Source of the DNA: Flavobacteriaceae bacterium
GTDB lineage: Bacteria; Bacteroidota; Bacteroidia; Flavobacteriales; Flavobacteriaceae
NCBI GenBank assembly: GCA_024640565.1
Contig: JAHEET010000001.1
Span: 1-64,000 of the forward strand
Length of the DNA stretch: 64,000 nucleotides
Reading direction: 5' to 3'
The position numbers were made by a program, and so were the translations under genes. Of the stretch, positions 26,518-36,000 are shown piece by piece. The notes beneath the pieces are model-generated. The model made no database searches and was not told the origin of the DNA. It was given only the letters and a program-made list of their open reading frames with translations. Every line of letters begins with the position of its first letter. Position 1 is the first letter of the stretch.

Positions 26518-27303
26518 ATGAAGAAGATACTTACAGAAGCAGATTTAAAAAAACTTAACTCAAAAAAAGGGCTTTTAGCATTGTTATCCAAAGGTCCAAT
26601 AAATACAGATAGAGCCTTACGCTATGTAGACTATGAGAAAAAACTGGTCAAGCTACAAACCGAATTGATTCGATTACAGACCTGGGCCATCGAAAAAAAT
26701 GAACGAATCATTATTCTGTTCCAAGGAAGAGATGCAGCAGGGAAAGGGGGCGCAATTCGAAGAGTTACCGAAAGAATTAACCCAAGGCATATGCGAATTG
26801 TTGCATTGCCAAAGCCAACAATAGACGAACAAAGCCAGTGGTATTTTCAAAGATATGTTGAACAATTTCCAAAAGCAGGAGAAATTGTACTATTTGATAG
26901 AAGTTGGTACAATAGAGCAGTCGTTGAGCCTGTAAACGGTTTCTGTACTCAGAAACAATACGATGTTTTTATGAATCAAGTAAATAATTTTGAGCAAATG
27001 ATTCTAGAGTCTGGAATACATTTGGTCAAGATTTACATGTCAATTTCTAAAAAAGAGCAGGCAAAACGTTTTGAAGATATTAAAAGTGATCCGTTAAAAC
27101 AGTGGAAAATGACTCCCGTAGACGAAAGAGCTCAAGAGCTTTGGGATGATTATACAATCTATAAAAAAGCCATGTTTGCCAAAACAAATACAGCTACATC
27201 CCCTTGGAAAATTATTCGAGCAAACCGAAAAACGGAAGCTAGAGTCAATGTGATTAATCATATTCTAAAAAGTATTCCCTACGATAAGAACATTGAAGTT
27301 TAA
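26518..27303 (+). CDS. ppk2: Polyphosphate kinase 2 family protein (second copy)
   Basis: Paralogue of the preceding gene, 261 residues. Walker A FQGRDAAGKGGAIRR covers G70-G78, and Walker B LFDRSWYNRAVVEPVNGF follows. The two proteins align throughout but differ in the N-terminus (KKLNSKKGLLALLSKGPIN) and the lid (SDPLKQWKMTPVDERAQ), so the duplication is not recent. They may form a hetero-oligomer or cover different nucleotide substrates. The stop overlaps the end of the convergent phosphatase gene by 4 bp. Confidence 0.9.
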   Translation: MKKILTEADLKKLNSKKGLLALLSKGPINTDRALRYVDYEKKLVKLQTELIRLQTWAIEKNERIIILFQGRDAAGKGGAIRRVTERINPRHMRIVALPKPTIDEQSQWYFQRYVEQFPKAGEIVLFDRSWYNRAVVEPVNGFCTQKQYDVFMNQVNNFEQMILESGIHLVKIYMSISKKEQAKRFEDIKSDPLKQWKMTPVDERAQELWDDYTIYKKAMFAKTNTATSPWKIIRANRKTEARVNVINHILKSIPYDKNIEV

Positions 27304-27932
27304 ACCATTCGATCCCTTACTTTTGTGAATATGTAAAAAAGTTCCCCTGCAATTTGTTGGCTTGTTTTTTCATAGGTTTCGTGAGCAGCTTCAGTTTCAT
27401 CAGAAAACTTAGGATCTACAAAAGGCAAATGAAAACGATGCGTTGCGGTAGGAATAAAAGGACAATTCTCATCAGCACTATTACAAGTCGTAATTGCAAT
27501 AAATGGATTTAGATTCTGAGCATCATCAAACAACTTCGAAAATCCGAGAATCGTTTTGTCTGTTCCCTCAAATGAAATTGAATATTTTGGATTTTGATGC
27601 GAAAAATCGACGAGCTTAAAATGAAATCCTTCCGATACCAATGTTTGTACCGTATTCCTAAAAAAAGCAGTAACTTCGGTGCCACCTGAAAAAGCATGAA
27701 TGTTTAACTTAAAGTATGCTGCAGCAAAAAAAGCCCAAGCTTGTCCAAACTGACTTCTTCTCGAATTGTGTGTGCAAATAAAATTTAAGTTCACAGTTCC
27801 TTCTTTCTGATATTCTTTTGCAATGTTTTCTGCAATAGTACCTAGTAATTGCCTTCTCTCATTAGAAATTGAAATTGTATTTCCTGAATTTTCGAAGAAA
27901 TTTTTGATAGAAGTAGTAGAAGTCTTTGTCAT
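27300..27932 (-). CDS. Low-molecular-weight phosphotyrosine phosphatase/ArsC-like protein
   Basis: Protein of 210 residues with the CX5R phosphatase loop C53-THNSR-R59 in NFICTHNSRRSQFGQAWA. It is longer than canonical LMW-PTP or ArsC (about 140-150). After the P-loop the order resembles thioredoxin-linked arsenate reductases, but no ars genes are nearby. The segment CNSADENCPFIP near the C-terminus could supply redox cysteines. Start ATG 27932 follows a TATTTTTG -7 element on the minus strand. Substrate unknown. Confidence 0.75.
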   Translation of the reverse strand: MTKTSTTSIKNFFENSGNTISISNERRQLLGTIAENIAKEYQKEGTVNLNFICTHNSRRSQFGQAWAFFAAAYFKLNIHAFSGGTEVTAFFRNTVQTLVSEGFHFKLVDFSHQNPKYSISFEGTDKTILGFSKLFDDAQNLNPFIAITTCNSADENCPFIPTATHRFHLPFVDPKFSDETEAAHETYEKTSQQIAGELFYIFTKVRDRMV

Positions 27933-27936
27933 CTTG

Positions 27937-27956
27937 TTATTTTTGTACAAAAATAA
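27937..27956. promoter_or_regulatory. 20-bp perfect palindrome formed by two opposed -7 elements
   Basis: TTATTTTTGTACAAAAATAA is its own reverse complement. It contains TATTTTTG on the plus strand (27938-27945) and on the minus strand (27955-27948), both matching TAnnTTTG. It lies between divergent genes: the minus element is 16 bp from the phosphatase ATG and the plus element about 50 bp from the Smr gene ATG. It may also be a dimeric repressor site. Confidence 0.6.
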
Positions 27957-27994
27957 GACATCAAAATAAGTCTTACGTGAATTAATTGTTAAGT

Positions 27995-28540
27995 ATGCGT
28001 TTTCATATTGGTCAAAAAGTAGCTGTTTTAGATGATGTTCTAAAAGGAGAAATTGTTGCTGTAAATGGGAGTAGCATCACTATCAGAGATGCACAGGAAA
28101 TGCTGTTTAGTTTCGAGTCCAATGAATTGGTTCTTATTGAAGCACAGCAATCTGAACTTTCTAAATTTTCAGACATCAATCATCCTTTACTAAAACAAAA
28201 GATGATGGATGTAAAAAAGAAAAAATCGGCATTCATTACCGAAAAAAAAGAAGTGATCTTAGAAGTTGATTTACACATCAATCAATTGACGAAGTCTACC
28301 CGTGGAATGGATAATTTTGAGATGTTGACTTTACAATTAAATACTGCTCGAGACAAAGTGGAATTTGCCATTCAAAAAAGAATTTCTAAACTCGTTTTTA
28401 TTCATGGGGTGGGAGCAGGTGTTTTAAAAACGGAATTGAATTACTTGCTGAATAAATATCCAGTAAAATATTACGATGCTTCCTATAAAAAATATGGACT
28501 CGGCGCCACTGAAGTGTACATCTATCAAAACCCAAATTAA
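27995..28540 (+). CDS. Smr domain protein (DUF2027-like)
   Basis: Protein of 181 residues. The N-terminal part, FHIGQKVAVLDDVLKGEIVAVNGSSITIRD, looks like a small SH3-like beta-barrel. The C-terminal part, VDLHINQLT...FIHGVGAGVLKTEL, is an Smr (small MutS-related) domain, a family with nicking endonuclease or RNase activity. The motif HGVGAG corresponds to the catalytic HGxGxG loop. Start ATG 27995 was chosen over TTG 27986. It is divergent from the phosphatase. Confidence 0.85.
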   Translation: MRFHIGQKVAVLDDVLKGEIVAVNGSSITIRDAQEMLFSFESNELVLIEAQQSELSKFSDINHPLLKQKMMDVKKKKSAFITEKKEVILEVDLHINQLTKSTRGMDNFEMLTLQLNTARDKVEFAIQKRISKLVFIHGVGAGVLKTELNYLLNKYPVKYYDASYKKYGLGATEVYIYQNPN

Positions 28541-28544
28541 TACG

Positions 28545-28552
28545 TATTTTTG
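28545..28552 (+). promoter_or_regulatory. -7 element 4 bp before the cysteine desulfurase ATG
   Basis: TATTTTTG matches TAnnTTTG and ends only 4 bp before the ATG at 28557. If used, transcription would start at or near the ATG and give a leaderless mRNA. Cotranscription from the upstream Smr gene is the alternative. Confidence 0.4.
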
Positions 28553-28556
28553 TATC

Positions 28557-29690
28557 ATGAATTTAATTTATTTAGACAACGCGGCCACTACTTCTATGGA
28601 TCCAGAAGTGATTCAAGTGATGCAATCCTCTATGAAGCATAACTTTGGAAACCCTTCTTCGACACATCAATTTGGAAGAAAAGCCAAATCTGCACTGGAA
28701 ACCGCACGCAAAAATATTGCCCATCATTTTAATGTTACCGCAAGTGAGATTGTCTTTACGTCTGGGGGTACAGAAGCTGACAACTTAATACTTCACAATG
28801 CTGTGACACATTTAGGTGTGCAAAGAATTATCTCTACAAAAATTGAACACCACGCAGTGTCACACACCATTGCACATTTGCATGAAAAGTATGGTACTAT
28901 TGTTGAAAATGTAGATATAGATGAATTTGGGACGGTTGATTTGGAACATTTAGAAGCCCTATTAAGCAATTCAACTCAGAAAACTTTAGTGAGTTTGATG
29001 CTTATTAACAATGAAATAGGAAACATATTGCCAGCAGATGCTGTTTGTGCTTTGTGTAAAAAATACAATGCGTTGTTTCATTCAGACACTGTTCAGGTTG
29101 TTGGGCATTATCCGTTAGATTTACAGAAAACACCCATTGATTTTATCGTGGCGAGTGCGCACAAGTTTCACGGTCCCAAAGGGGTGGGCTTTGCTTTTTT
29201 TAGAAAAGGCTTTGGAATCATGCCTATGTTTCATGGGGGAGACCAAGAAAGAGGTGCAAGGTCAAGTACCGAAAATGTTCATGCTATCTTAGGAATGGAA
29301 ACTGCATTGGATATTGCCATTGGAGGAATGGAGCATGATAAAATAAAGATTCAAAAAATAAAAAACTACTTTATTCAGGAACTTAAAAAATTAAATTCAA
29401 AGATAGCTTTTAATGGGCTTTCTGCAGATGTAAATAATGGAACTTACACGATTTTAAACGTTCGTTTCCCTTTTGATAATGATATGTTGCTTTTTAGTTT
29501 AGATCTAGCAGGAATTGCTGTTTCTGGAGGTTCTGCCTGTCAGAGTGGTAGTAATTCAGGTTCTCATGTACTGCAAGAAATTTTAAAGGATACTGCATCC
29601 AATAATACCTCGATTCGATTTTCTTTTTCAAAACTGACGACATATCAAGATATTGACACCACGCTTTTAAAGTTACAAGCACTTTTGTAG
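28557..29690 (+). CDS. Cysteine desulfurase (IscS/NifS type)
   Basis: PLP enzyme of 377 residues that takes sulfur from cysteine for Fe-S clusters or tRNA thiolation. The N-terminus is IYLDNAATTSMDPEV. The PLP lysine is K203 in SAHKFHGPKGVGF, and the catalytic cysteine is C328 in GGSACQSGSNSGSHVL. The open frame reaches back to 28476, overlapping the Smr gene, but family members begin at MNLIYLDNAATT, so ATG 28557 was chosen. No isc or suf neighbours are present. Confidence 0.92.
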   Translation: MNLIYLDNAATTSMDPEVIQVMQSSMKHNFGNPSSTHQFGRKAKSALETARKNIAHHFNVTASEIVFTSGGTEADNLILHNAVTHLGVQRIISTKIEHHAVSHTIAHLHEKYGTIVENVDIDEFGTVDLEHLEALLSNSTQKTLVSLMLINNEIGNILPADAVCALCKKYNALFHSDTVQVVGHYPLDLQKTPIDFIVASAHKFHGPKGVGFAFFRKGFGIMPMFHGGDQERGARSSTENVHAILGMETALDIAIGGMEHDKIKIQKIKNYFIQELKKLNSKIAFNGLSADVNNGTYTILNVRFPFDNDMLLFSLDLAGIAVSGGSACQSGSNSGSHVLQEILKDTASNNTSIRFSFSKLTTYQDIDTTLLKLQALL

Positions 29691-30041
29691 AGTGCCGCAT
29701 TGGCTGTGTCTAAAGTTTGCGCTCCTACCAACAGGGTATTGACACCTCTAAAACGAATGTGATTTTAGAGGAGTTATTAAAAAGTATTTGGGTAGATTGG
29801 GCGTACTCTTTGTACTGAACTTTCATTTCCTTTTTTTATTTTACATTTTATAGGGCTGTAATTTTTTTCACAGTACTACAGTTGATGGTTTGTAATGATG
29901 AAAGTAACAATAGCTCTGTGTATTGAAAGTTTTGTGATCATTATTCAACCATACAAAATGAATTTTTTACACTACATTATTTTTAAAATCCCTAATCATA
30001 TTGCTTTTTTCATTAATTTAGAGCCCAAAAACTTCAAGATA
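29691..30041. other. Intergenic region upstream of the PUL regulator
   Basis: No gene is accepted here. The region holds an inverted repeat, CCTCTAAAA (29745-29753) with TTTTAGAGG (29763-29771), that lacks a T run. It also holds the candidate operator AACCATACAA (29947-29956) and a TTAATTTAG sequence (30013-30021) where a -7 element would be expected for the regulator gene. Confidence 0.6.
29947..29956 (+). promoter_or_regulatory. Candidate PUL operator, copy 1
   Basis: AACCATACAA, identical to sequences upstream of susC (32865) and the last gene (62649). It lies 86 bp before the regulator ATG, so autoregulation is possible. Confidence 0.4.
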
Positions 30042-32843
30042 ATGTCCACATTTTTTTCAAAAATAACGAGGTTTATATTTTTATTCTTTGCTTGCTATGT
30101 TAGTTTTTCACAAGAACTTCCACCAATTAATGTTTTTACTACAGAAGATTACACTGCAGAAAATCAGAATTGGGCAATATCACAATCCGACAATGGATTT
30201 ATGTATGTTGCAAATAATCTGGGATTGTTAGAGTTTAACGGAGCAAGTTGGCAACTGAATCAAACGCCAAACAATACGATCATGCGATCTGTGAAAGCAT
30301 ATGAGGATAAAATTTTTACCGGTTTTTATATGGACTTTGGTTTTTGGAAGAAAAACAAACATGGTGCACTCGAATATACTTCCATTGTAAAAGAAAAGGG
30401 TATAAAGATGCTTGAAGATGAACAAATCTGGAAGATTATTGAAATAGAGGGTTGGTTTTTGTTTAAGTCGCTTCAAAGAATTTACATGTATAACATAGAA
30501 ACAAAAGAAATTAAAATTATTAACGGCGAAAATCGAATCCATGCACTCTCAAAATCAAAAGATATTATCTATTTTCAAGAAGCCAACAAAGGAATTTTTA
30601 AAATTGAGAATGGCAGTCCTATATTAATTTCTGATGCTCCTGTTTTCAAAGATAACATTGTAGTAGATTTTTTTGAGAAAGAGAATGCTCTTTTAGCTCT
30701 AACACAACAAAAAGGCTTCTACCTTCTGAATGATGGTAAAGTCAATAAATGGAAGTTGCCTTCCAATGTTTTGAAGGATAAAACTATATATAGTGCAATA
30801 CAATTAAAGAATAACAATTTTTTACTAGGAAGTATTTCTAATGGGATTCTTTATTTGAACGAAAATGGATCTGTTAATTATCAAATGAATAAGAGTTCGG
30901 GATTAAGCAATAATACCATTCTTTCCGTTTATGAAGATAAAAGTAATAATATCTGGTTGGGGCTAGATAATGGAATTAATTGTGTTAATAATGCTTCTGT
31001 ATTTAAAAAAGGAAATGAGGAAAGTGACTATTTAGGTACTATATACACTTCAATTGTTTATAATGAAAACCTTTATTTAGGAACCAATCAAGGGTTGTTT
31101 TATCGAAATATAAAATCAAAAAATTCTTTTCAATTGATCAAAAATACCCAAGGTCAGGTTTGGAGTTTAATTCAGATTGATGGCGCGTTGTTTTGTGGGC
31201 ATGACTCCGGAACTTTCTTAATAGAAGAGCATCAAGCCAAACAGATTTTTGATAAGCAAGGTACTTGGAATGTAAAAAAAATAAATTCGACAACCCTCTT
31301 GCAGGGATGTTATGATGGCTTGTATGTGCTAGAAAAAAAGAATCAAACTTGGAGTCTTAAAAATAAAATTCGTGGTTTTGAAAACTCCAGTAAGCATGTG
31401 GTTCTATGGAATAATAAGGTTTTTGTCAACCATGAATACAAAGGAGTTTTTAAATTAGATGTAGATCCAAGCTATACAAAGATTATCAAAGTTGAGAAAG
31501 ATACCTCTTTAAAAAAAGGAGTACATTCTAGTATTATCAAATATCAAAATAAGATCCTGTATGCCAGTAAAAAAGGTGTTTTTGTATATGACGAAGCAAA
31601 AGATTCATTTAAGAAAGACCCAGTTTACAGTAGTTTAATTGATGCAGATAATTTCATTTCTGCAAAATTAATTCATGACCCTGTAAAAAATTGGTTATGG
31701 TCTTTTACAAAAGAGGAAATTAAATACTTAACTCCAGGAAAATTAAGCAATAAACCAAAAGTAAACACCATTTCAATATCAGAATACATACCCAAAGCAG
31801 TTTCGGGATATGAAAACATCACCTATCTAGCGCCTCAAAAATACCTCATTGGTACCTCCGATGGATTTATACAAATGGATTTAAATTCATTAAAAAAACC
31901 AGCGGACTTTATTGTGCACATAAACAGTATTCATAGTTTTAAATTGGATGGCATTAAAAAAAGTATTGACCTTTCCTTAGTAAAAGAATTTCCAAATGAT
32001 GAAAATAATATTGAGCTATCTTTTAGTACTCCTAACTTTAATAATACTTCGGTAACGAAGTATCAATATCAGTTGTTGGGGCAAAACAAAGATTGGAGCG
32101 CAGCTTCCAAAGCTTCTTCTGTATTGTTTGAAAACCTGCCATATGGTAGCTATACATTCAAAGTTCGAGGAATTATAGCTGGTAAAATGAGTACTAATGT
32201 GGCCAAATATCAATTTAAAATTAAAAGGCCTTGGTATTATTCCAACCTTTTTATCGCTGGTTATGTAAGTTTGTTTTTGTTTTTTATATACCTACTGCAC
32301 CTTGCCTCTAAAAGGTACTATAAACGTCAAAGAGAGCGTTTGTTGGACAAGGCTCAAAAGGAATTAGAATTAAAAGAATTGGAAAGTTCGCAGACCATCA
32401 TTAAACTTAATAATGAAAAGCTTCGCAATGATATTGAAAGTAAAAATAGAGAGTTGGCCATTTCAACCATGAACATTATTAAAAAGAATGAGTTTTTAAA
32501 CTCTATCAAAACAGAATTAATAAAGTCTGATGTGAATAAAAATTCAAGTGTTGTGAAGATTATTGATAAAAATTTGAACAATACAGATGATTGGAAAATG
32601 TTTCAAGAAGCGTTTAACAATGCCGACAAAGATTTTTTAAAGAAAATGAAAAGTATGCACTCAGATTTAACACCAAACGATCTACGATTGTGTGCCTATT
32701 TGCGATTGAATTTATCTTCCAAAGAAATTTCTCCACTATTGAATATTTCACCAAGAAGTGTAGAGGTAAAACGATATCGATTACGCAAAAAGATGTCTTT
32801 GCCACACGATGCGAATTTAACAAACTATATTTTAGAAGTTTAA
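30042..32843 (+). CDS. Membrane-spanning Y_Y_Y/LuxR-type PUL regulator
   Basis: One-protein sensor-regulator of 933 residues. A signal peptide (to about residue 23, ending SFSQ) is followed by a periplasmic seven-bladed propeller-type sensor with Reg_prop-like repeats (NNIWLGLDNGINCVNN). Next come a Y_Y_Y domain (about 655-710), one transmembrane helix (about 733-757), a coiled coil (about 760-800) and a LuxR/GerE helix-turn-helix (about 876-933; LSSKEISPLLNISPRSVEVKRYRLRKK). There is no histidine kinase or receiver domain, so the DNA-binding domain is joined directly to the sensor. It likely senses an oligosaccharide and controls the adjacent susCD. Start 30042 was chosen over 29895 for its signal peptide. 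Confidence 0.85.
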   Translation: MSTFFSKITRFIFLFFACYVSFSQELPPINVFTTEDYTAENQNWAISQSDNGFMYVANNLGLLEFNGASWQLNQTPNNTIMRSVKAYEDKIFTGFYMDFGFWKKNKHGALEYTSIVKEKGIKMLEDEQIWKIIEIEGWFLFKSLQRIYMYNIETKEIKIINGENRIHALSKSKDIIYFQEANKGIFKIENGSPILISDAPVFKDNIVVDFFEKENALLALTQQKGFYLLNDGKVNKWKLPSNVLKDKTIYSAIQLKNNNFLLGSISNGILYLNENGSVNYQMNKSSGLSNNTILSVYEDKSNNIWLGLDNGINCVNNASVFKKGNEESDYLGTIYTSIVYNENLYLGTNQGLFYRNIKSKNSFQLIKNTQGQVWSLIQIDGALFCGHDSGTFLIEEHQAKQIFDKQGTWNVKKINSTTLLQGCYDGLYVLEKKNQTWSLKNKIRGFENSSKHVVLWNNKVFVNHEYKGVFKLDVDPSYTKIIKVEKDTSLKKGVHSSIIKYQNKILYASKKGVFVYDEAKDSFKKDPVYSSLIDADNFISAKLIHDPVKNWLWSFTKEEIKYLTPGKLSNKPKVNTISISEYIPKAVSGYENITYLAPQKYLIGTSDGFIQMDLNSLKKPADFIVHINSIHSFKLDGIKKSIDLSLVKEFPNDENNIELSFSTPNFNNTSVTKYQYQLLGQNKDWSAASKASSVLFENLPYGSYTFKVRGIIAGKMSTNVAKYQFKIKRPWYYSNLFIAGYVSLFLFFIYLLHLASKRYYKRQRERLLDKAQKELELKELESSQTIIKLNNEKLRNDIESKNRELAISTMNIIKKNEFLNSIKTELIKSDVNKNSSVVKIIDKNLNNTDDWKMFQEAFNNADKDFLKKMKSMHSDLTPNDLRLCAYLRLNLSSKEISPLLNISPRSVEVKRYRLRKKMSLPHDANLTNYILEV

Positions 32844-32864
32844 TGTTTTAAGTAGTGTTTTTCA

Positions 32865-32874
32865 AACCATACAA
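32865..32874 (+). promoter_or_regulatory. Candidate PUL operator, copy 2
   Basis: AACCATACAA upstream of susC, followed by AACCACAACA (32875-32884), which resembles sequences upstream of 50076. It lies 108 bp before the -33 element. Confidence 0.4.
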
Positions 32875-32981
32875 AACCACAACATTCATCGAATTAAAGT
32901 TTTCATTTTTTGTTTTTTTTAAGCTATTCTTGAGTTAAACTATTTTTTTATGATGTATGTTTTTAGTTGGGGTTAATTTTT

Positions 32982-33012
32982 TTGATTCAGTAATTTTTAT
33001 CCTGTATATTTA
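32982..33012 (+). promoter_or_regulatory. Candidate susC promoter
   Basis: TTG (32982-32984), a 20-bp spacer, then TATATTTA (33005-33012). The last base departs from the TAnnTTTG consensus. It lies 25 bp before the ATG. Confidence 0.5.
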
Positions 33013-33037
33013 GAGTATCAATAATAAATAACATTTT

Positions 33038-36000
33038 ATGCTTAGAAAAATCACAGTATTACTTTTTGCATTATCAACATTGTGTGCAACTGCTCAAAAG
33101 TTGAATGTAAAAGGAATTGTAAAAGATGCAGCGTCTGGAGAAGTTCTCCCAGGGGTTAGTATTGTCATTAAGGGGAGTACCACTGGAACTGAAACAGATT
33201 TCGATGGACAGTACAGCTTCACCAATGTATCAAAAGGTGCAACGCTTGTTTTTAGATACCTAGGGTACAAAACAAACGAAGTTGTCGTAAACAGTGCAAC
33301 CATCAATGTTTCTCTAGAAGCCACTGCTGAGACTCTAGATGAAATTGTTGTAATTGGGTATGGTACACAACGTAAAAAAGAAGTTACAGGTGCCGTATCT
33401 GTTATTTCAAGTGAATCCATAGAACAATTAAAACCAACACGTATAGAACAAGCATTGCAAGGACAAGTTGCCGGTGTAAACGTTACGGCATCTTCAGGTT
33501 CTCCTGGAGCCGCTTCCAACATTCGAATTCGTGGAATCTCTACCAATGGAGACAACAGACCCTTGATTTTAGTGGATGGGAATGTGATTGAAGATTTAAG
33601 TGTGGTGAATCCTTCCGATATCGAATCAATCAATGTATTAAAAGATGCAACGGCAGGTATTTATGGAGTAAGAGGTGCTAACGGAGTTATTCTGATTACC
33701 ACCAAATCGGGTAAGAAAGCAACAGATTACAAATCAACTTTGAACTACTATGTAGGTTTTCAACAAACCACAAAAGAGATTTCATTGTTAAATGCAACCG
33801 AATATGCATTGCTTGCCAATGAAGCTTTCGCTGCCAATGGAGAAGCATTGCCGTTTCCAAATGTAAATGGTTTAGGACAAGGGACAAACTGGCAAAAGGC
33901 CGTTTTTGATACCGCACCAATTTATAGTTTGGATTATACCTTAAACAAAGGAACCGATAAATCAACCTATTCATTAGGAATTTCTGTTTTAGACCAAGAC
34001 GGGATCGTTGGAGGAGACAAAGCCAACTTTAACAGAAGGAATGTTAAGTTTAACTACAACAGAGATCTTTCTGATAAGTTGAAATTAACAACTTCTACTA
34101 TTTATACAAATACCAACAAAAAGAATTTAATAGAAAACACTTTAGGATCTGTTTTGTTCAATGCTTTGAACATGCCAGCAACCACACCTGTTTATGATGC
34201 GAATGGCGATTTCTCATTGCCTCCTGCAATTGGAACGGGTATAGAAGTTGCCAACCCACTCGCTCAAGTAGACAATAGTTACAACCGAACTTGGGTGAAT
34301 AAAATTTCGGGTTCTTATGGATTGAATTACAAATTTTTAGATGGTTTCGCTGCAGAAGCAAGATACCAATTTAACCATGCAAAAGTAAATGGGAAATCTT
34401 TCTCCCCAGTAGCTTATTTTGGAAACGGTAGTGTTTTTAACGTAGATGTTGCCGGTCTTAACGAATATAGCCAAACCTATAAGGATTATACTTTTGATGC
34501 TTTTGTAAGCTATGAAAATACTTTTGATGAAGATCACAACGTAAAAGTATTGTTAGGAACATCTGTATTTAGATCTCAAGGATTTAACGATACGAATTTT
34601 TCGCAAAATGGTGTAACTGGTACCGACTTAAATAGTGTGAGCATTACTGCTGGAGCACAAGATAATTTAGCGTTGAGCAACAATCCAAGACAATTTTTTG
34701 ATAGCCGATTGCTATCTTATTTCTCTCGTTTGCAATACAATTACAAGGGGAAATATTTAGTGTCTGCTGTCATAAGAAGAGATGGTTCCTCAAACTTTGG
34801 ACCTAAAAACAAGTTTGGTTTTTTCCCAACAGCCTCTCTGGGTTGGGTAGTTTCAGATGAAGCTTTTCTTGAAGATTCAGCAGTTATCAATAACTTAAAA
34901 TTAAGAGCCAGTTATGGTATCATTGGAAACGATCGAATAGGATCTTTTGGTTTTGTCTCTTTATTAACAGGACAAGGAACTTATGTCTTCAACAATCAAT
35001 TGAACTATGGAACAGCTTTAGGAGCGATTTCCAATCCAGAAATTAAATGGGAAAAACAAATCCCATTGGATGTAGGTCTTGATATCAGTTTGTTCAATAA
35101 CAAAATAGACATTACTGCCGATTATTTTAAAAAGACGACAGAAGATTTATTACTAGTGCCCCAGGTATCTGGAATATTGGGTGTTACAGCTCCTGGATCA
35201 GGTGCACCTATTGTAAATGCAGGTTCTGTTGTCAATGAAGGATTTGAATTCTCTATTGGATACAATCAAACCGTATCTGAAGATTTCAAATTCGGTGCCA
35301 ACTATAACTTTACCACATTAGACAACAATGTAACTTTTGTAGGGAATGCGACGGGTGTAATAGAAGGTGGATCTTTTGGAGTAGGGCAACAGCCACCCTC
35401 TAGAATGGAAGCGGGTTTCCCAATTGGGTATTTTTACGGATACCAAACCAACGGAATCTTTCAAACCCAAGCCGATGTTGACGCACATGCTACACAAACC
35501 AATGCAGCGCCTGGAGATTTGAGATTTGTTGATACGAATGGCGACGGAACGATTACCAATGAAGATAGAACGTATATCGGTGATCCGATTGCAGACATTA
35601 CTATGGGGATGAATTTTTCATTCAACTACAAAGCCTTTGATTTCAATGCCTATGCATTTGCATCTTTAGGAAATGAAATTGTAAGAAGCTATGAGAGAAA
35701 CTTACCATTGACCAATCGACTTAGCTATGTTTTAGACCGATGGACGGGTCCTGGGACAAGCAACACTTCGCCAAGAGTAACCACAGGGGCAACAGGAAAC
35801 ACTTTGTTTTCTGACTTTTATGTAGAAGACGGTTCTTTCCTAAGATTGCAAAACATCCAATTGGGGTACACATTTACCGCGGACCAATTAGAGAAATTGC
35901 AATTTGATACGGTACGTTTTTATGTGTCAGCTAGCAACTTGTTTACATTGACAAAATACAAAGGATACGATCCAACAACTTCTAACGGAAGTCCAATTGG

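Noticed and set aside
28476-28556. N-terminal extension of the cysteine desulfurase
   Set aside because: It overlaps the Smr gene in another frame, and the family begins at the MNLIYLDNAATT segment.
29745-29771. Terminator after the cysteine desulfurase
   Set aside because: The CCTCTAAAA/TTTTAGAGG stem has a 9-nt loop and no T run on either strand, so an intrinsic terminator is not supported.
29895-30041. N-terminal extension of the PUL regulator
   Set aside because: The extra 49 residues lack coding character, precede the signal peptide, and overlap the operator-like sequence and the promoter region.
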